Source: Streptomyces sp. AC558_RSS880 (GTDB taxonomy: Bacteria; Actinomycetota; Actinomycetes; Streptomycetales; Streptomycetaceae). From it: a DNA stretch of 64,000 nt. The position numbers were made by a program, and so were the translations under genes. The DNA is taken from the NCBI RefSeq assembly GCF_019049255.1, contig NZ_JAGMUJ010000013.1, positions 143,506 through 207,505 of the forward strand, written 5' to 3'. The notes below the pieces were generated by a model that was not told where the DNA came from, made no database searches, and was given only the letters and a program-made list of their open reading frames with translations. Positions 17,394-26,028 of this stretch are shown one piece after another (the stretch's first letter is position 1; each line of letters opens with the position of its first letter).

Positions 17394-20096
17394 ATGGCGG
17401 ATCAAGTCAGTTCACGTCGCTCGCCGTACTGGGCCACCGGCGCCCTCTGCGGCACCGTGGCCGCGCTGGGCGCGACCGGTGACATCATCTTCGACCTCTT
17501 CGACGGGTCGACCGCCGTCGCCGTGGGAAGCGGAACGGCGGTGCTGATCGGTGGCCTCACCTGGTATCACGCGGCGCGCACCCGGCCCGCGACGGTCACC
17601 CAACCGGTCGCACGCGGTGTGCCACGGCACGAACTGCCGCCCACCGCCCCCTGGGTGGGCCGCCGGACGCTGCTCGACGGCCTGCTCGCCATGCTCCGGG
17701 ACGTTCCGGCACCGACGGGCGGGGCCCTGTCCGTCGACCTCTCGCACAGCCAGTCGAAGATCGTCGCCGTCCACGGGGCACCCGGCACGGGAAAGACGAC
17801 GCTCGCCCTCAACGCGGCGCACCGGGTGAAGGACGAATACCCCGACGGCCAGTTGCACCTCGCGCTGCGGGGTGACGGCGACGAGCCCATGACGAGTGCG
17901 GACGCCCTGAAGGAGCTCCTGCTGAGGCTCGATGTCGCGCGCGAGGACATCCCCGCCCGCGTCGCGGACCGGGCCGCGCGCCTGCGGTCGCTGACCAACG
18001 ACCTCCGACTGCTGATCATGCTCGACAACGCGCACAACGCCGAACAGGTGCGCCCCCTGCTGCCGGTGGGGGCGGGGTGCGCGGTGCTGATCACCAGCCG
18101 CAGGGCGCTTTCCGTCGGAGACGTGGCCCGTCCCCCCGTGCACGTGTCCCTCCCGAACGAGGACGACGCGCTGAGTGTCCTCGCGCACTGGGCCGGCGAG
18201 GACCGCATCGCCGCCGATCTCGCCGCCGCCCTCCGGATCACGCGGTTCTGCGGCCGGCTTCCCCTGGCCCTGCGCATCGTCGGCTCGAAGCTCAGGAACC
18301 GCCCTGACCTGAGTCTGACCCAGATGCGGGACCGCCTCGAGGACGAGCGGGACCGGCTGCGGGAGCTCTCCCATGCCGACGGGAGCCTGGAGGCCTGTCT
18401 GGGCTTCAGCCACCGGGAGCTGGAGGAGCCCACGCGGGTGGCCTTCGGTCTGATCGCCTCGTTACCGGTCGGGCGGCTCACCGACTGGCACTTCGCGTCC
18501 GTCCTGGGGGCCCGGGGAACGGCGGTCGCGGCCTGCGACGAGCTGGTCGAGGTCAGCCTGATGGAGGCCCGGGGCGACGACGGAGCGGACCCCGGCTATC
18601 GCCTCCACGACCTGATCCGGGTCTACGCGGCCGAGCAGTACGACCGGCTGCCGTCGGACGACCAGCGGCACTTGGAGGCCCGCCTGGTGCGGGCGTTCCG
18701 CGACGCCGTCGTCCACCTCGCCGCACAGCGTGCCCCGGAGCTCGCGACGGAGGTGTCCGCGGAGCGGGTCGGCGGCCTGGACCGGTTGTCGGCCGCCGCC
18801 TGGGTCTCGGGCGAGCAGAAGCGGCTGGAGTGGGCCATCGGCCGGGGCCGGAGTCTCGGCATGGACGCGGAGGCGGCCGAGATCGGCGAGGCGCTGTCGT
18901 ACTTCCTCAACGACATCACCCTGCCGTCCGGTGCCGCGGACTGGCTGTTCAGCGCGCCGTCCGGGACCAGGCCGCGGGTGCGGCGCAGTCTGCGGCGGGC
19001 CCGCGCGACGGTGGCGCTGGCCGAGGGCTCGCCGGACACGGCACTGGCGCTGCTGGTGGCCGGCGGCACGGAGGCCGGGGAGACGCCGGACGCGATGGAG
19101 CAGGCCAGGGACGAGATGGTCGTCGCCGCCGCACACGCGGCGAAGCACGACTTCCGGGACGCCCTGCGGCACATGACCGGGGCGGTGGACCGGCTGCGGA
19201 CGACCGGTGACTCCTGGCACGTCCTGAACTCCCTGGAGAAACTGGGTGAGTTCCAGAGGTGGCGGGGAAAGCCGGAACTCGCGGAGCGGAGCCAGCGGGA
19301 GGCACTGCGGCTGGCCGAGCAGGCCGGTGACCTCCGGGCGCGCGCCCGGCTGCGGCGGACCCTCGCGGAAACCCTCGGCTACCTGCGTCGGCCGGAGGAG
19401 GCGGCGCCACTGCTGGAATCGGCGATCCACGACTTCCGGATGCTGAACGACCGCAGATGGGAGGGGGCCGGTCTCTACGCCCTCGGCAAGATCTACCGTC
19501 TCCTCGGCCGCCGTGCCGAAGCGCTCGACTGCTACCGGCGGGCGGAGGAGATCTTCGGGCCGATGGGCGAACGGCACTGGGTGGGGCGGGTCGCCAACGC
19601 CAGGATCCGCGTCCTGGCGGGCATGGGCGACCTGGACGCGGCCGGCGAGACGGCCGGGACGGCTCTCGGGATCTTCCAGCAGGTCGGCGATGAGATGTGG
19701 GTCGCCCACACCCAGCGGGACGTCGGCTGGCTGCACCTGAAGGAAGGCAGGCCCACGGAGGCCCTCGGACCGCTGAGCCACGCCATCGAGGTGACCGAAC
19801 GCGCCGGTGACACCTACGCCAACGCCATGGCCCGTCATCTGCGCGGGATCGCCCACCGCGACCTCGGCCACTACGCGGAGGCACACGCCGACTTCGACGC
19901 CGCCCTCGATGCCTACCGGTCGGGGGACTACGCGTGGAACGAGGCGGCCGTGGTCCACGACGTCGTCCGTGCCCTGCGGGCGGAGGGCCGGCCCGACGAG
20001 GCCGACGCCCTGGAAACCGGCACCGCCGCGGCCAACCCGTTCTTCACCGGGATGCACGGACGGAACGGTGCCGAGGCCGTCCCGGACGAGGACTGA
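17394..20096 (+). CDS. Membrane-anchored STAND ATPase (NB-ARC) with TPR repeats
   Basis: A 900-residue signal-transduction ATPase. The N-terminus has two hydrophobic segments (YWATGALCGTVAALGATG and STAVAVGSGTAVLIGGLTWY, about residues 12-58), so it is probably held in the membrane. The NB-ARC domain follows: Walker A GAPGTGKTT at 128-136, Walker B LRLLIMLDN, the CAVLITSRR sensor and the GRLPLALRI motif. A winged-helix part precedes a C-terminal TPR array with units such as YALGKIYRLLGRRAEALDCY and AHTQRDVGWLHLKEGRP. It lacks the DNA-binding domain of AfsR/SARP proteins. Such architectures serve as sensors or phage-defence switches; which applies here is open. ATG at 17394 follows GGGGGAATTCC. 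Confidence 0.88.
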   Translation: MADQVSSRRSPYWATGALCGTVAALGATGDIIFDLFDGSTAVAVGSGTAVLIGGLTWYHAARTRPATVTQPVARGVPRHELPPTAPWVGRRTLLDGLLAMLRDVPAPTGGALSVDLSHSQSKIVAVHGAPGTGKTTLALNAAHRVKDEYPDGQLHLALRGDGDEPMTSADALKELLLRLDVAREDIPARVADRAARLRSLTNDLRLLIMLDNAHNAEQVRPLLPVGAGCAVLITSRRALSVGDVARPPVHVSLPNEDDALSVLAHWAGEDRIAADLAAALRITRFCGRLPLALRIVGSKLRNRPDLSLTQMRDRLEDERDRLRELSHADGSLEACLGFSHRELEEPTRVAFGLIASLPVGRLTDWHFASVLGARGTAVAACDELVEVSLMEARGDDGADPGYRLHDLIRVYAAEQYDRLPSDDQRHLEARLVRAFRDAVVHLAAQRAPELATEVSAERVGGLDRLSAAAWVSGEQKRLEWAIGRGRSLGMDAEAAEIGEALSYFLNDITLPSGAADWLFSAPSGTRPRVRRSLRRARATVALAEGSPDTALALLVAGGTEAGETPDAMEQARDEMVVAAAHAAKHDFRDALRHMTGAVDRLRTTGDSWHVLNSLEKLGEFQRWRGKPELAERSQREALRLAEQAGDLRARARLRRTLAETLGYLRRPEEAAPLLESAIHDFRMLNDRRWEGAGLYALGKIYRLLGRRAEALDCYRRAEEIFGPMGERHWVGRVANARIRVLAGMGDLDAAGETAGTALGIFQQVGDEMWVAHTQRDVGWLHLKEGRPTEALGPLSHAIEVTERAGDTYANAMARHLRGIAHRDLGHYAEAHADFDAALDAYRSGDYAWNEAAVVHDVVRALRAEGRPDEADALETGTAAANPFFTGMHGRNGAEAVPDED

Positions 20097-20175
20097 CGGC
20101 CCTCCGTCGTCCCGGGGAGCCGCTCGGGTCCGGGTGCCCCTGCCGTCCCGCGGCGGACGGTCGTCCAGTCGTTCC

Positions 20176-20367
20176 TCAACGGCCGCCGCACGGGTCGCCG
20201 CCCGCGGGCACCGGCTCGGTGTCGGCCGCCAGGCAAGAGGAGTACACCCGTGGCGGTGTGGGCCGCGGCTCCGGTTCCGATTCCGGCGCGGCGCCCACGG
20301 CGATGATCGCCCCGGCACCGACGCAGGCCAGTGCTGCCATCGCGGCGAGCCGTCCACCGCGGCTCAC
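20176..20367 (-). CDS. Tiny exported protein, coupled to the gene upstream
   Basis: 63 residues starting at a GTG that overlaps the stop codon of the preceding gene as GTGA, strongly implying translational coupling. It has a basic start (VSRGGRLAAM), a hydrophobic stretch (AALACVGAGAIIAVGAA) and a short Pro/Glu tail with two cysteines (YSSCLAAD and GGDPCGGR). Probably exported or membrane-anchored with a small extracellular part. No family recognised. Confidence 0.55.
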   Translation of the reverse strand: MSRGGRLAAMAALACVGAGAIIAVGAAPESEPEPRPTPPRVYSSCLAADTEPVPAGGDPCGGR

Positions 20368-20657
20368 CGGTCGCCACGCAAGTGGTCGCGGAGCTCTTCG
20401 GTGCAGTCGTCCCCGGTGCCGACCCTGACTCGGGAGAAGGCCAGCACTCCGTCCCCCTCGTCTTCCTTCTCGGCCTCGGCCAGCTGCGCCTCGATGTCCG
20501 CGACGTACTCGGCGCACTCGGCGCTGACGGGCCTCTCGGGCCGCGGGTCCGGTGCCGAGGAGGCGTTCAGTCCGGCGGTGGCGACGAGGCCGGCCGCGCA
20601 CAGCACCACCCACGCGGCAACCCACGTGCGGCGGCTCGTCCGTATCGGCTCGGGCAT
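20364..20657 (-). CDS. Small membrane-anchored or secreted protein
   Basis: 97 residues. A hydrophobic segment at about 12-32 (WVAAWVVLCAAGLVATAGLN) is followed by a Pro-rich linker and a charged, helical domain (CAEYVADIEAQLAEAEKEDE) with two cysteines. A signal anchor or cleavable signal is likely. First gene of a two-gene leftward unit; the next gene overlaps it by 4 bp. It converges with the STAND ATPase gene. Function unknown. Confidence 0.6.
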   Translation of the reverse strand: MPEPIRTSRRTWVAAWVVLCAAGLVATAGLNASSAPDPRPERPVSAECAEYVADIEAQLAEAEKEDEGDGVLAFSRVRVGTGDDCTEELRDHLRGDR

Positions 20658-20720
20658 CCAGGCATCCTACGAGCACTGCGGCGGGCTGTCGCCGCAGCGC
20701 GGCCTCCCCATCGATCCGGT

Positions 20721-20908
20721 CTGCGTGAGGTGCTGCCCTGGGTGCATCAGTGGTACGGGGAGTACGACGAGGAGTGGGAGGCAACCCCGCGGAGGAGTTC
20801 CAGGCCGCCCTCGACACCGGCCGCGCGGAGCGCGAACTGTCCGAGGCGGATCCCGTCAACTGGCGTCCGGAGAAGAAGGCAGGCGGGCGGCGCAAGAAAA
20901 GCGCGTGA
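20721..20908 (+). pseudogene. Frameshifted C-terminal fragment of a larger protein
   Basis: Reads LREVLPWVHQWYGEYDEEW from 20721, then loses frame around 20775-20781 (TGGGAGG), and continues in the +1-shifted frame as GNPAEEFQAALDTGRAERE and EKKAGGRRKKSA to a stop at 20906. One missing G at that site would join the two into a natural C-terminus. No start codon or N-terminal region is present, so this is the leftover end of a deleted gene. From memory the tail recalls large actinobacterial DNA methyltransferases of phage-resistance loci (PglX-like), but that is not verified. Confidence 0.6.
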
Positions 20909-20930
20909 GCGTCACCCCCCGGACATGAGT

Positions 20931-20971
20931 GAGGGGCGGTGGGGAGCACAAACGGCTTCCCACCGCCCCTC
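20931..20971. terminator. Bidirectional terminator
   Basis: GAGGGGCGGTGGG (20931-20943) pairs perfectly with CCCACCGCCCCTC (20959-20971), a 13-bp stem. It lies between the rightward gene remnant and the leftward DUF397 gene, whose stop is at 20979. Confidence 0.7.
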
Positions 20972-20978
20972 GTTCGTC

Positions 20979-21185
20979 TCAGACGCCTGCGGCCATCCGT
21001 ACGAACGCCGTCCACTGGGCGGACGGCACATCGAGGATCGCCGTGTCCGGGCGCTTGGAGTCGCGGATCAGTACGGCCGTACCGGCGTCCGCGACCTCGA
21101 CGCAGTCACCGCCATCGCCCGCGCTGTAGCTGCTCTTGAACCAGTGCAGGTCACCGACGGCAGGCTCGGGGCTGCTTGCCTTCAT
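20979..21185 (-). CDS. DUF397 domain protein
   Basis: 68 residues forming one DUF397 domain (WFKSSYSAGDGGDCVEVAD, then VLIRDSKRPD and WTAFVRMA). In Streptomyces these small proteins are encoded beside an XRE-type regulator; the Scr1/Scr2 pair of S. coelicolor behaves like a toxin-antitoxin or repressor-partner system, and whiJ-type loci have the same layout. Its ATG overlaps the stop of the XRE gene by 4 bp (ATGA), so the two are translated as a pair. A terminator follows. Confidence 0.95.
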   Translation of the reverse strand: MKASSPEPAVGDLHWFKSSYSAGDGGDCVEVADAGTAVLIRDSKRPDTAILDVPSAQWTAFVRMAAGV

Positions 21186-22033
21186 AGCTCTCCCAACAAC
21201 TTCTCGATGAAGATCAGCGAATCTCTGGGAGTCAGCGCCTGTGCCGCGAGGACTCTGTACGTCGCCTCCAGCGAGCTGACCTTCTTGGGCTCCGTGTGCA
21301 GGGCGCTCATTCCCTGCACCTCCACATAGGCCATCCTGCGCTGATCGGCGAGATGGATCAATGTGAACGGGCCTGCCAAACCTGCGTGTTCATCACGCCC
21401 GGTCGGCATGACCTGGATCTCGATGTTCCGCTCGTGACCGTAGAGCAGGAGTTGTTCCAGCTGACTACGCAGGGCCTCCGGTCCACCGAGAGGACGACGC
21501 AACACATGCTCATCGATCACAAAGCTGAGCAGAGGAGCCGGACGCCGTGCGAAGAACTTCTTCCGCTCCATACGAGCTGCCACACGCTGCTCCACGGTCT
21601 CCTCATCGAGCAGAGGCCGCCACATGCGGAAGACCGCTCGTGCGTACTCCTCGGTCTGCAGGAGCCCCTTCACCACATGGTTCGAGTAGGCGTGCAGTTC
21701 GACCGCCTGCGCCTCCAGCTCCGCGTACCGCCGGAAGAACCCCGGATACCGGGCCTTCGCCACCTCCCCCTTCATGGCCACCAGCACCCCCCGCGCCCCC
21801 ACCTCCCGGTCCACCGCGTCCACCAGCTCCGGCCGGGGAATCCGCCGCCCCTGCTCCACCGCCGCGATCTGAGCCTCGCCGTACCCGACCCGCTCGCCCA
21901 ACTGCGCCTGGGTCAGCCCCGTAGCCTCCCGCATCAGCTTCATCTGGCGGCCGAAGCAGCGCAGGAACTCCCCGCCGGAATCGGCGCCCGCACCGGCCTC
22001 CACGCCCGCACCCGAGTCCGCTCCCGACTCCAT
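21182..22033 (-). CDS. XRE-family regulator with DUF5753-type sensor domain
   Basis: About 283 residues. An N-terminal helix-turn-helix (QMKLMREATGLTQAQLGERV, then GYGEAQIAAVEQGRRIPRP) is followed by the long effector domain shared by Scr1/WhiJ-like proteins (FRRYAELEAQAVELHAYSN, PLLSFVIDEHVLRRPLGGP, IEIQVMPTGRDEHAGLAGPF). Members repress or activate development or antibiotic genes together with a DUF397 partner, here the overlapping downstream gene. The ATG at 22033 has GAGGGGG 8 bases upstream and is preferred over the GTG at 22063. Confidence 0.93.
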   Translation of the reverse strand: MESGADSGAGVEAGAGADSGGEFLRCFGRQMKLMREATGLTQAQLGERVGYGEAQIAAVEQGRRIPRPELVDAVDREVGARGVLVAMKGEVAKARYPGFFRRYAELEAQAVELHAYSNHVVKGLLQTEEYARAVFRMWRPLLDEETVEQRVAARMERKKFFARRPAPLLSFVIDEHVLRRPLGGPEALRSQLEQLLLYGHERNIEIQVMPTGRDEHAGLAGPFTLIHLADQRRMAYVEVQGMSALHTEPKKVSSLEATYRVLAAQALTPRDSLIFIEKLLGEL

Positions 22034-22190
22034 CGCACCCGCCCCCTCAGCACATCCGTCCACCGGTCATCCGTGCTCGCACCGTAGGACGACCCCATGT
22101 CAACCACGCCGGAAGCGACACAAGTTGCGCCGTACGGGTGAACACCTGCACGGGAGCCGATGTGACCCGGCCTCAGCTCGCCGAACAGGA

Positions 22191-22754
22191 CTACGGCCGC
22201 ACCGGTTTCCACTCCCGGCCGTCCTGGTCCCACCGCCACAGGGTGACCTCCGCATCGCCCGTCACCCAGGCCTCCCAGGACTTCCGGGATCCGTCCCAGG
22301 AGATCCCCACCCGTTGGCTCCCGAAGTGCTCGAACGTCACGCCCAAGAGCGCCTGCACGGCTTCCGCCGTCTCGGCCGGATCGCGCGGCAGCCTGATCCT
22401 GATGTTCGTGTCGCTCACCTGCAGCACGTAATTGAAGTTCGGGTCACCGACCAGCGAAGCGGTTTCCTCCCGCCTCCTGCGGAACAGGTCGACCACCTTC
22501 TTCGGGGCCTGCGCCGACAGGAAGTCACCGACCTTGCCCCCCAGGGCTCCCGTGACCGCTTGCAGGAACGGTACGAGCGCCAGAGTCACCGTGACGGAGA
22601 CGATGTCGATACCTCCCCCGCCCGACTCCGTCCCTCCGCCATCACTGCCCGTGCCATGCATGGAGAAGTGCTCGATTTTCGCCGAAACGAGCTCTGGGTT
22701 GACGACGGCGATGCGATCCCAGTCGGACCCGGCTACGTACACCCTGGTTCCCAT
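22191..22754 (-). CDS. Hypothetical protein with central hydrophobic segment
   Basis: About 187 residues from ATG 22754 (an ATG at 22865 would add 37 residues of poor composition). A Gly/Ser-rich linker precedes a hydrophobic or amphipathic stretch (IDIVSVTVTLALVPFLQAV) and the segment GKVGDFLSAQAPKKVVDLF. The C-terminal half, FNYVLQVSDTNIRIRLPRD and AEVTLWRWDQDGREW, looks like a beta-rich domain. The CAP-like name 'effector-associated' domain of STAND partners comes to mind but is not demonstrated. It lies upstream of the XRE/DUF397 pair on the same strand. Confidence 0.55.
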   Translation of the reverse strand: MGTRVYVAGSDWDRIAVVNPELVSAKIEHFSMHGTGSDGGGTESGGGGIDIVSVTVTLALVPFLQAVTGALGGKVGDFLSAQAPKKVVDLFRRRREETASLVGDPNFNYVLQVSDTNIRIRLPRDPAETAEAVQALLGVTFEHFGSQRVGISWDGSRKSWEAWVTGDAEVTLWRWDQDGREWKPVRP

Positions 22755-22998
22755 GGGGCGAAGCCTCACCAGCGCGTGAACGACGGGCAAGGGCGCACAG
22801 AAGCACGCCGGCGAGAGGGGCACCCTCGCGAGAGCTTTCTTCACCCAACGCATCCATGCGTACACGCTGAGTGCTGTACCGTCACCTCGACATCACGTCT
22901 TCCGCGTGCCACGCCGGGCACGGAACGAAGGCGGCCCCCGCGCCGGTTGCAGCCGTCCGCGAGGGCCTGGACCACCAGTGGAAGTAAGGGCTCCCACC

Positions 22999-23931
22999 GT
23001 GATTTACCGGCACCATATCGCGCCCCCGCGCGCCTTCACGCAGTTCTCCCACGACCTCATCCGGCACCCCCGGCTGTCCTCCGACGCCGTGCGGCTGCTG
23101 ACCTGGCAGCTCTCGCTCCCCGACGGGGCGCGCGAGCCCTTGTCGCGCACCGCCGAGCGCGCCCGCATCGGCGCGTGCGCCTTCACGCGGGCCAAGCGGC
23201 AGCTCAAGGAGGAGGGGTTCGTGCACGAGCGGCGGCTCCAGGGGCCCGGCGGTCACTGGATCACCCAACAGCTCGTCTCCAACGTGCCGTTGAGCGACGC
23301 CGAGGCCGCCAAGATCCTCGCCCGGATGCCCGTACCCGTACCCGACGCCCCCGTGTCGCCCCAGCTCGTACCGAGTGCCCGCGTTCCGGCCGCCGGTGCT
23401 CCGACCCCTTGGCCCGCCGACGGTCATCCAAAGAAAGACCCCGGGGAAAACACCTCCCACCGTCCCGCCGAACCGGAGCGGGAGCCGGAGCCCGCCCCGG
23501 AGGCAACCGAGACCCCCGAAGCCGCCCGCGCCCTCGTCGCCGCCCTCCCCCACCTCTCCCCGGACCTCCGCCGCATCCCCCGAGGCATGCACGACGAACT
23601 GGCCCGGCTCATCTCCCGCTGGCTCGCGGCGGGCCACACCCCCACCACCGTCCGCACCCACATCCTGCGCGGCCTCCCCGACGACGGCACCCCCGTCCAC
23701 CGCCCCGGCGGCCTCCTGCGCTACCTGCTCCGCGACGTGCCGCCCGCGCCCACCCCGACCAGCAGCGTCCCAGCCGCCGAACAGCCCACCCCCGCACGCC
23801 CGTCCAGCCGCCTCGCCGCCCTCCGAGAATGCGAGGGCGACCACGTACAGGCGACCCTCTTCCGGCCGACCGGCGACGAAACCCTCTGCCGACGATGCCT
23901 CACCCCACCACCGGCCGGTGCACGGGTCTGA
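22999..23931 (+). CDS. Helix-turn-helix protein of the replication-initiator-like type
   Basis: 310 residues. The N-terminal 100 residues form a winged helix-turn-helix (RAFTQFSHDLIRHPRLSSD, VRLLTWQLSLPDGA, ARIGACAFTRAKRQLKEEGF), like the replication or plasmid-type domains common in Streptomyces proteins of unknown role. A long Pro/Glu linker follows, then a helical domain (GMHDELARLISRWLAAGHTP) and a C-terminal zinc-ribbon-like CEGDHV with CRRCL. The GTG at 22999 opens the conserved block VIYRHHIAPPRAF. Its 3' end abuts a fragment of another gene, suggesting a rearrangement. Confidence 0.8.
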   Translation: MIYRHHIAPPRAFTQFSHDLIRHPRLSSDAVRLLTWQLSLPDGAREPLSRTAERARIGACAFTRAKRQLKEEGFVHERRLQGPGGHWITQQLVSNVPLSDAEAAKILARMPVPVPDAPVSPQLVPSARVPAAGAPTPWPADGHPKKDPGENTSHRPAEPEREPEPAPEATETPEAARALVAALPHLSPDLRRIPRGMHDELARLISRWLAAGHTPTTVRTHILRGLPDDGTPVHRPGGLLRYLLRDVPPAPTPTSSVPAAEQPTPARPSSRLAALRECEGDHVQATLFRPTGDETLCRRCLTPPPAGARV

Positions 23932-23936
23932 CGGAG

Positions 23937-24149
23937 CCAGGAACGGACCCGGACAGCGGCAGCACCATCTCCGCCAGGCTCGGCTACAGCATGAGCGGCA
24001 CCACCAAGTACGCCAGCGCCGTCAGCATCGCCGCGGGCCAGAACAAGCAGAAGAGCTGGACAGTCTCGGGCGACAAGGCCTGCCTGAACAGCGTCGGTCT
24101 GCTCTCCTACAGCGGTGGGTCGTACCAGACGCCGGCCGCCCACTGCTGA
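23937..24149 (+). pseudogene. C-terminal fragment of a secreted protein
   Basis: Immediately after the preceding gene, in a different frame, about 65 codons read like the end of a secreted beta-rich protein: GSTISARLGYSMSGTTKYAS, AAGQNKQKSWTVSGDKACLN, ending TPAAHC and a stop at 24147. The Ser/Thr/Gly/Asn-rich composition differs from the cytoplasmic protein before it. There is no start codon, ribosome binding site or signal peptide, so this is probably a truncated remnant left by a deletion. Confidence 0.5.
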
Positions 24150-24217
24150 GCATCGCCATGAGACGCCGGCGCTCCGAATACGGTGGGGCGCCGGCGCCCA
24201 CGACGTGAAAGACGAAC

Positions 24218-25573
24218 ATGTTTGCAGCCATATTCGACGGCCACTACGGTTTTCTGGCCGCCCTCACCTTCGTCGGCCTCGCTATGGGCGGCCTGGCATG
24301 GTGGACAGCGACCAGGAAGGGGAACCCCCACGGTCTGTGGTGGTTAGCCCTGACAGCTACCGTGACCGGTGTCATCGGTGTCACCTCCTTCGGGGGAGGC
24401 CAGGCGAGCAGACAGTGCGTCATCAACCATGACCTCGCCGAGCCGTTCCATACGGCTCAAGGCCTGCTGAACCTGGCCATGTTCGTGCCCGTCGGCTGCT
24501 TCGCCCTGCTGGCCCTGCGCCGGCCGGTGCCGGCGTTCCTCGGCACGGCGGTGCTTCCCTGCCTGATCGAGCTCTCCCAGGCCACAGTCCCGTTCGTTGC
24601 CCGGGGCTGTGACAGTGCCGATGTCGAGATGAACCTCCTGGGCGGCCTGATCGGGCTGCTGACCGCAGGAGCCTTCCTGGCCCGGCAGCGCCGACTCGAC
24701 TGGAGCGGCTGGGCCAAACCTGCCGCCGTCGCCGGTCTCGCCGTCGCCATCGCCGGGACCGTGGTCTTCCGCACCCTGGTGAGCTCGGTCCATTACGACG
24801 GCACCGGCCTCAGCGCACCGGGGGAAGACCAGCACGAGGCCGTGACCCAGGCCGTCCAGCGAGCCTTCGGTGACCGTTTTCCCGTCACGAACGTCTACGT
24901 CCAGCCCTGTCTCGACGTCCAATGCACCAATCTCATCTTCAATGTCGGCGGCGACGGCACGGGCACCCTGGAGTGGCCCGATCAACGGCACCTGAACATC
25001 CTGCTCGAAGCCAGCAGCGAGCCCGGCGCCAACAGCTTCCCCGTCGCGACTGCCACAGCTCCGCAAGACAAGGACGACGCTTACCGGACCGCCGAGACCT
25101 ACATGCGCGGCCACTACAGCTGGGCTGCAGGAGCCACTCTGCACCGAACCGAACCCGTCGGAGAGGATGCCGAGTTCGGGTGGATCACCAGCTGGCGTTT
25201 CATGGACAACGACATCCTCATGCCACGCATGCTCGACGTCCAGGTCAACCGTGCCGGACGCATCTCGCAGATCGACGTCACCATGGGCCCCACCGAACTC
25301 GACCTCCCCGACCCAAAGATCAGCAAGGGGCAGGCCGAGCAACTGGTCTTGGGCCACCTCCGGGAGGAAGCCGAAGCCAGCGGGAACCCGCCCTCTGATG
25401 TCACCGTCGACGCGTTCACCCTCAAGGCGAACGACCGGGGTCACGGATGGCGGCCCGAGTGGATCGTGAACAGCCGGCCTCCCCACGAGGAGGGCACCGA
25501 ATCCGTCACCACGACCAACTGGGTGGATGCTCTCGACGGCACCGTACACATCAGCGCCTACCCTCCCCTGTGA
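24218..25573 (+). CDS. VanZ-like membrane protein with extracellular domain
   Basis: 451 residues. The N-terminal ~190 residues contain about five membrane segments and a VanZ-like core (NLAMFVPVGCFALLALRRPV, PCLIELSQATVPFVARGCD, NLLGGLIGLL). VanZ proteins raise teicoplanin resistance, though most homologues are uncharacterised. Residues 200-451 are a soluble, probably extracytoplasmic region (FGDRFPVTNVYVQPCLDVQC, YMRGHYSWAAGATLHRTEP, DVTVDAFTLKANDRGHGW), which is unusual for the family. GC is visibly lower than in the core genes, suggesting acquisition by transfer. ATG at 24218. Confidence 0.8.
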   Translation: MFAAIFDGHYGFLAALTFVGLAMGGLAWWTATRKGNPHGLWWLALTATVTGVIGVTSFGGGQASRQCVINHDLAEPFHTAQGLLNLAMFVPVGCFALLALRRPVPAFLGTAVLPCLIELSQATVPFVARGCDSADVEMNLLGGLIGLLTAGAFLARQRRLDWSGWAKPAAVAGLAVAIAGTVVFRTLVSSVHYDGTGLSAPGEDQHEAVTQAVQRAFGDRFPVTNVYVQPCLDVQCTNLIFNVGGDGTGTLEWPDQRHLNILLEASSEPGANSFPVATATAPQDKDDAYRTAETYMRGHYSWAAGATLHRTEPVGEDAEFGWITSWRFMDNDILMPRMLDVQVNRAGRISQIDVTMGPTELDLPDPKISKGQAEQLVLGHLREEAEASGNPPSDVTVDAFTLKANDRGHGWRPEWIVNSRPPHEEGTESVTTTNWVDALDGTVHISAYPPL

Positions 25574-26028
25574 CAACCCGTCCGCGAGCCTGGCCTTGCG
25601 CGAACTGCGGAGTGGCACAACCGTCGAGCGGGTTCCCGCCCGCGTCCGCGAGCTGCTGCGGATCGACGTGTACGAGGTCACAGACGACAACGGGGTGCGC
25701 CCACTACCGGGTAAGGGACCTCATCCCCCCTTACAGTCACCCGCCGACAGGGCCGTAGAAGCTGGGGGCTCCACAGGGACAAGAAGAAAGGGGCAGCGGC
25801 CGTTGGACGGCGGATGCCCCTTCAATTCCACGATCAGGTCAGCGCGATTCTGCTCGGCACGGCCCGCTTGACCGCACGTACGGCTACAGCGGGCGGCCGT
25901 CGGGGCGGGGTGGGCCGACGAACACCCACCCCGACAAGCCCGGCACCCTCCCCCGCCACCCCGACAGACGACTGCCGTGGGGGCATCGCAGCTGGTGGGC
26001 GGGGGTGCGGGCGCGGAATCTTCGGGGC
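25574..26028. other. Gap with a short coding-like remnant and a hairpin
   Basis: A 455-bp stretch without a complete gene. At about 25590-25720 one forward frame reads LRELRSGTTVERVPARVREL and IDVYEVTDDNGVRPL, which looks like a fragment of a protein, but has no proper start or family. A hairpin lies at 25788-25822. The remainder to the ATPase gene shows only the expected upstream region. Confidence 0.45.
25788..25822 (+). terminator. Hairpin downstream of the VanZ-like gene
   Basis: AAGGGGCA (25788-25795) pairs with TGCCCCTT (25815-25822); the interior can extend the stem through CGGCCGT and ACGGCG. It is followed by CAATTCC. Terminator-like, though 215 bp past the stop codon of the VanZ-like gene. 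Confidence 0.45.
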
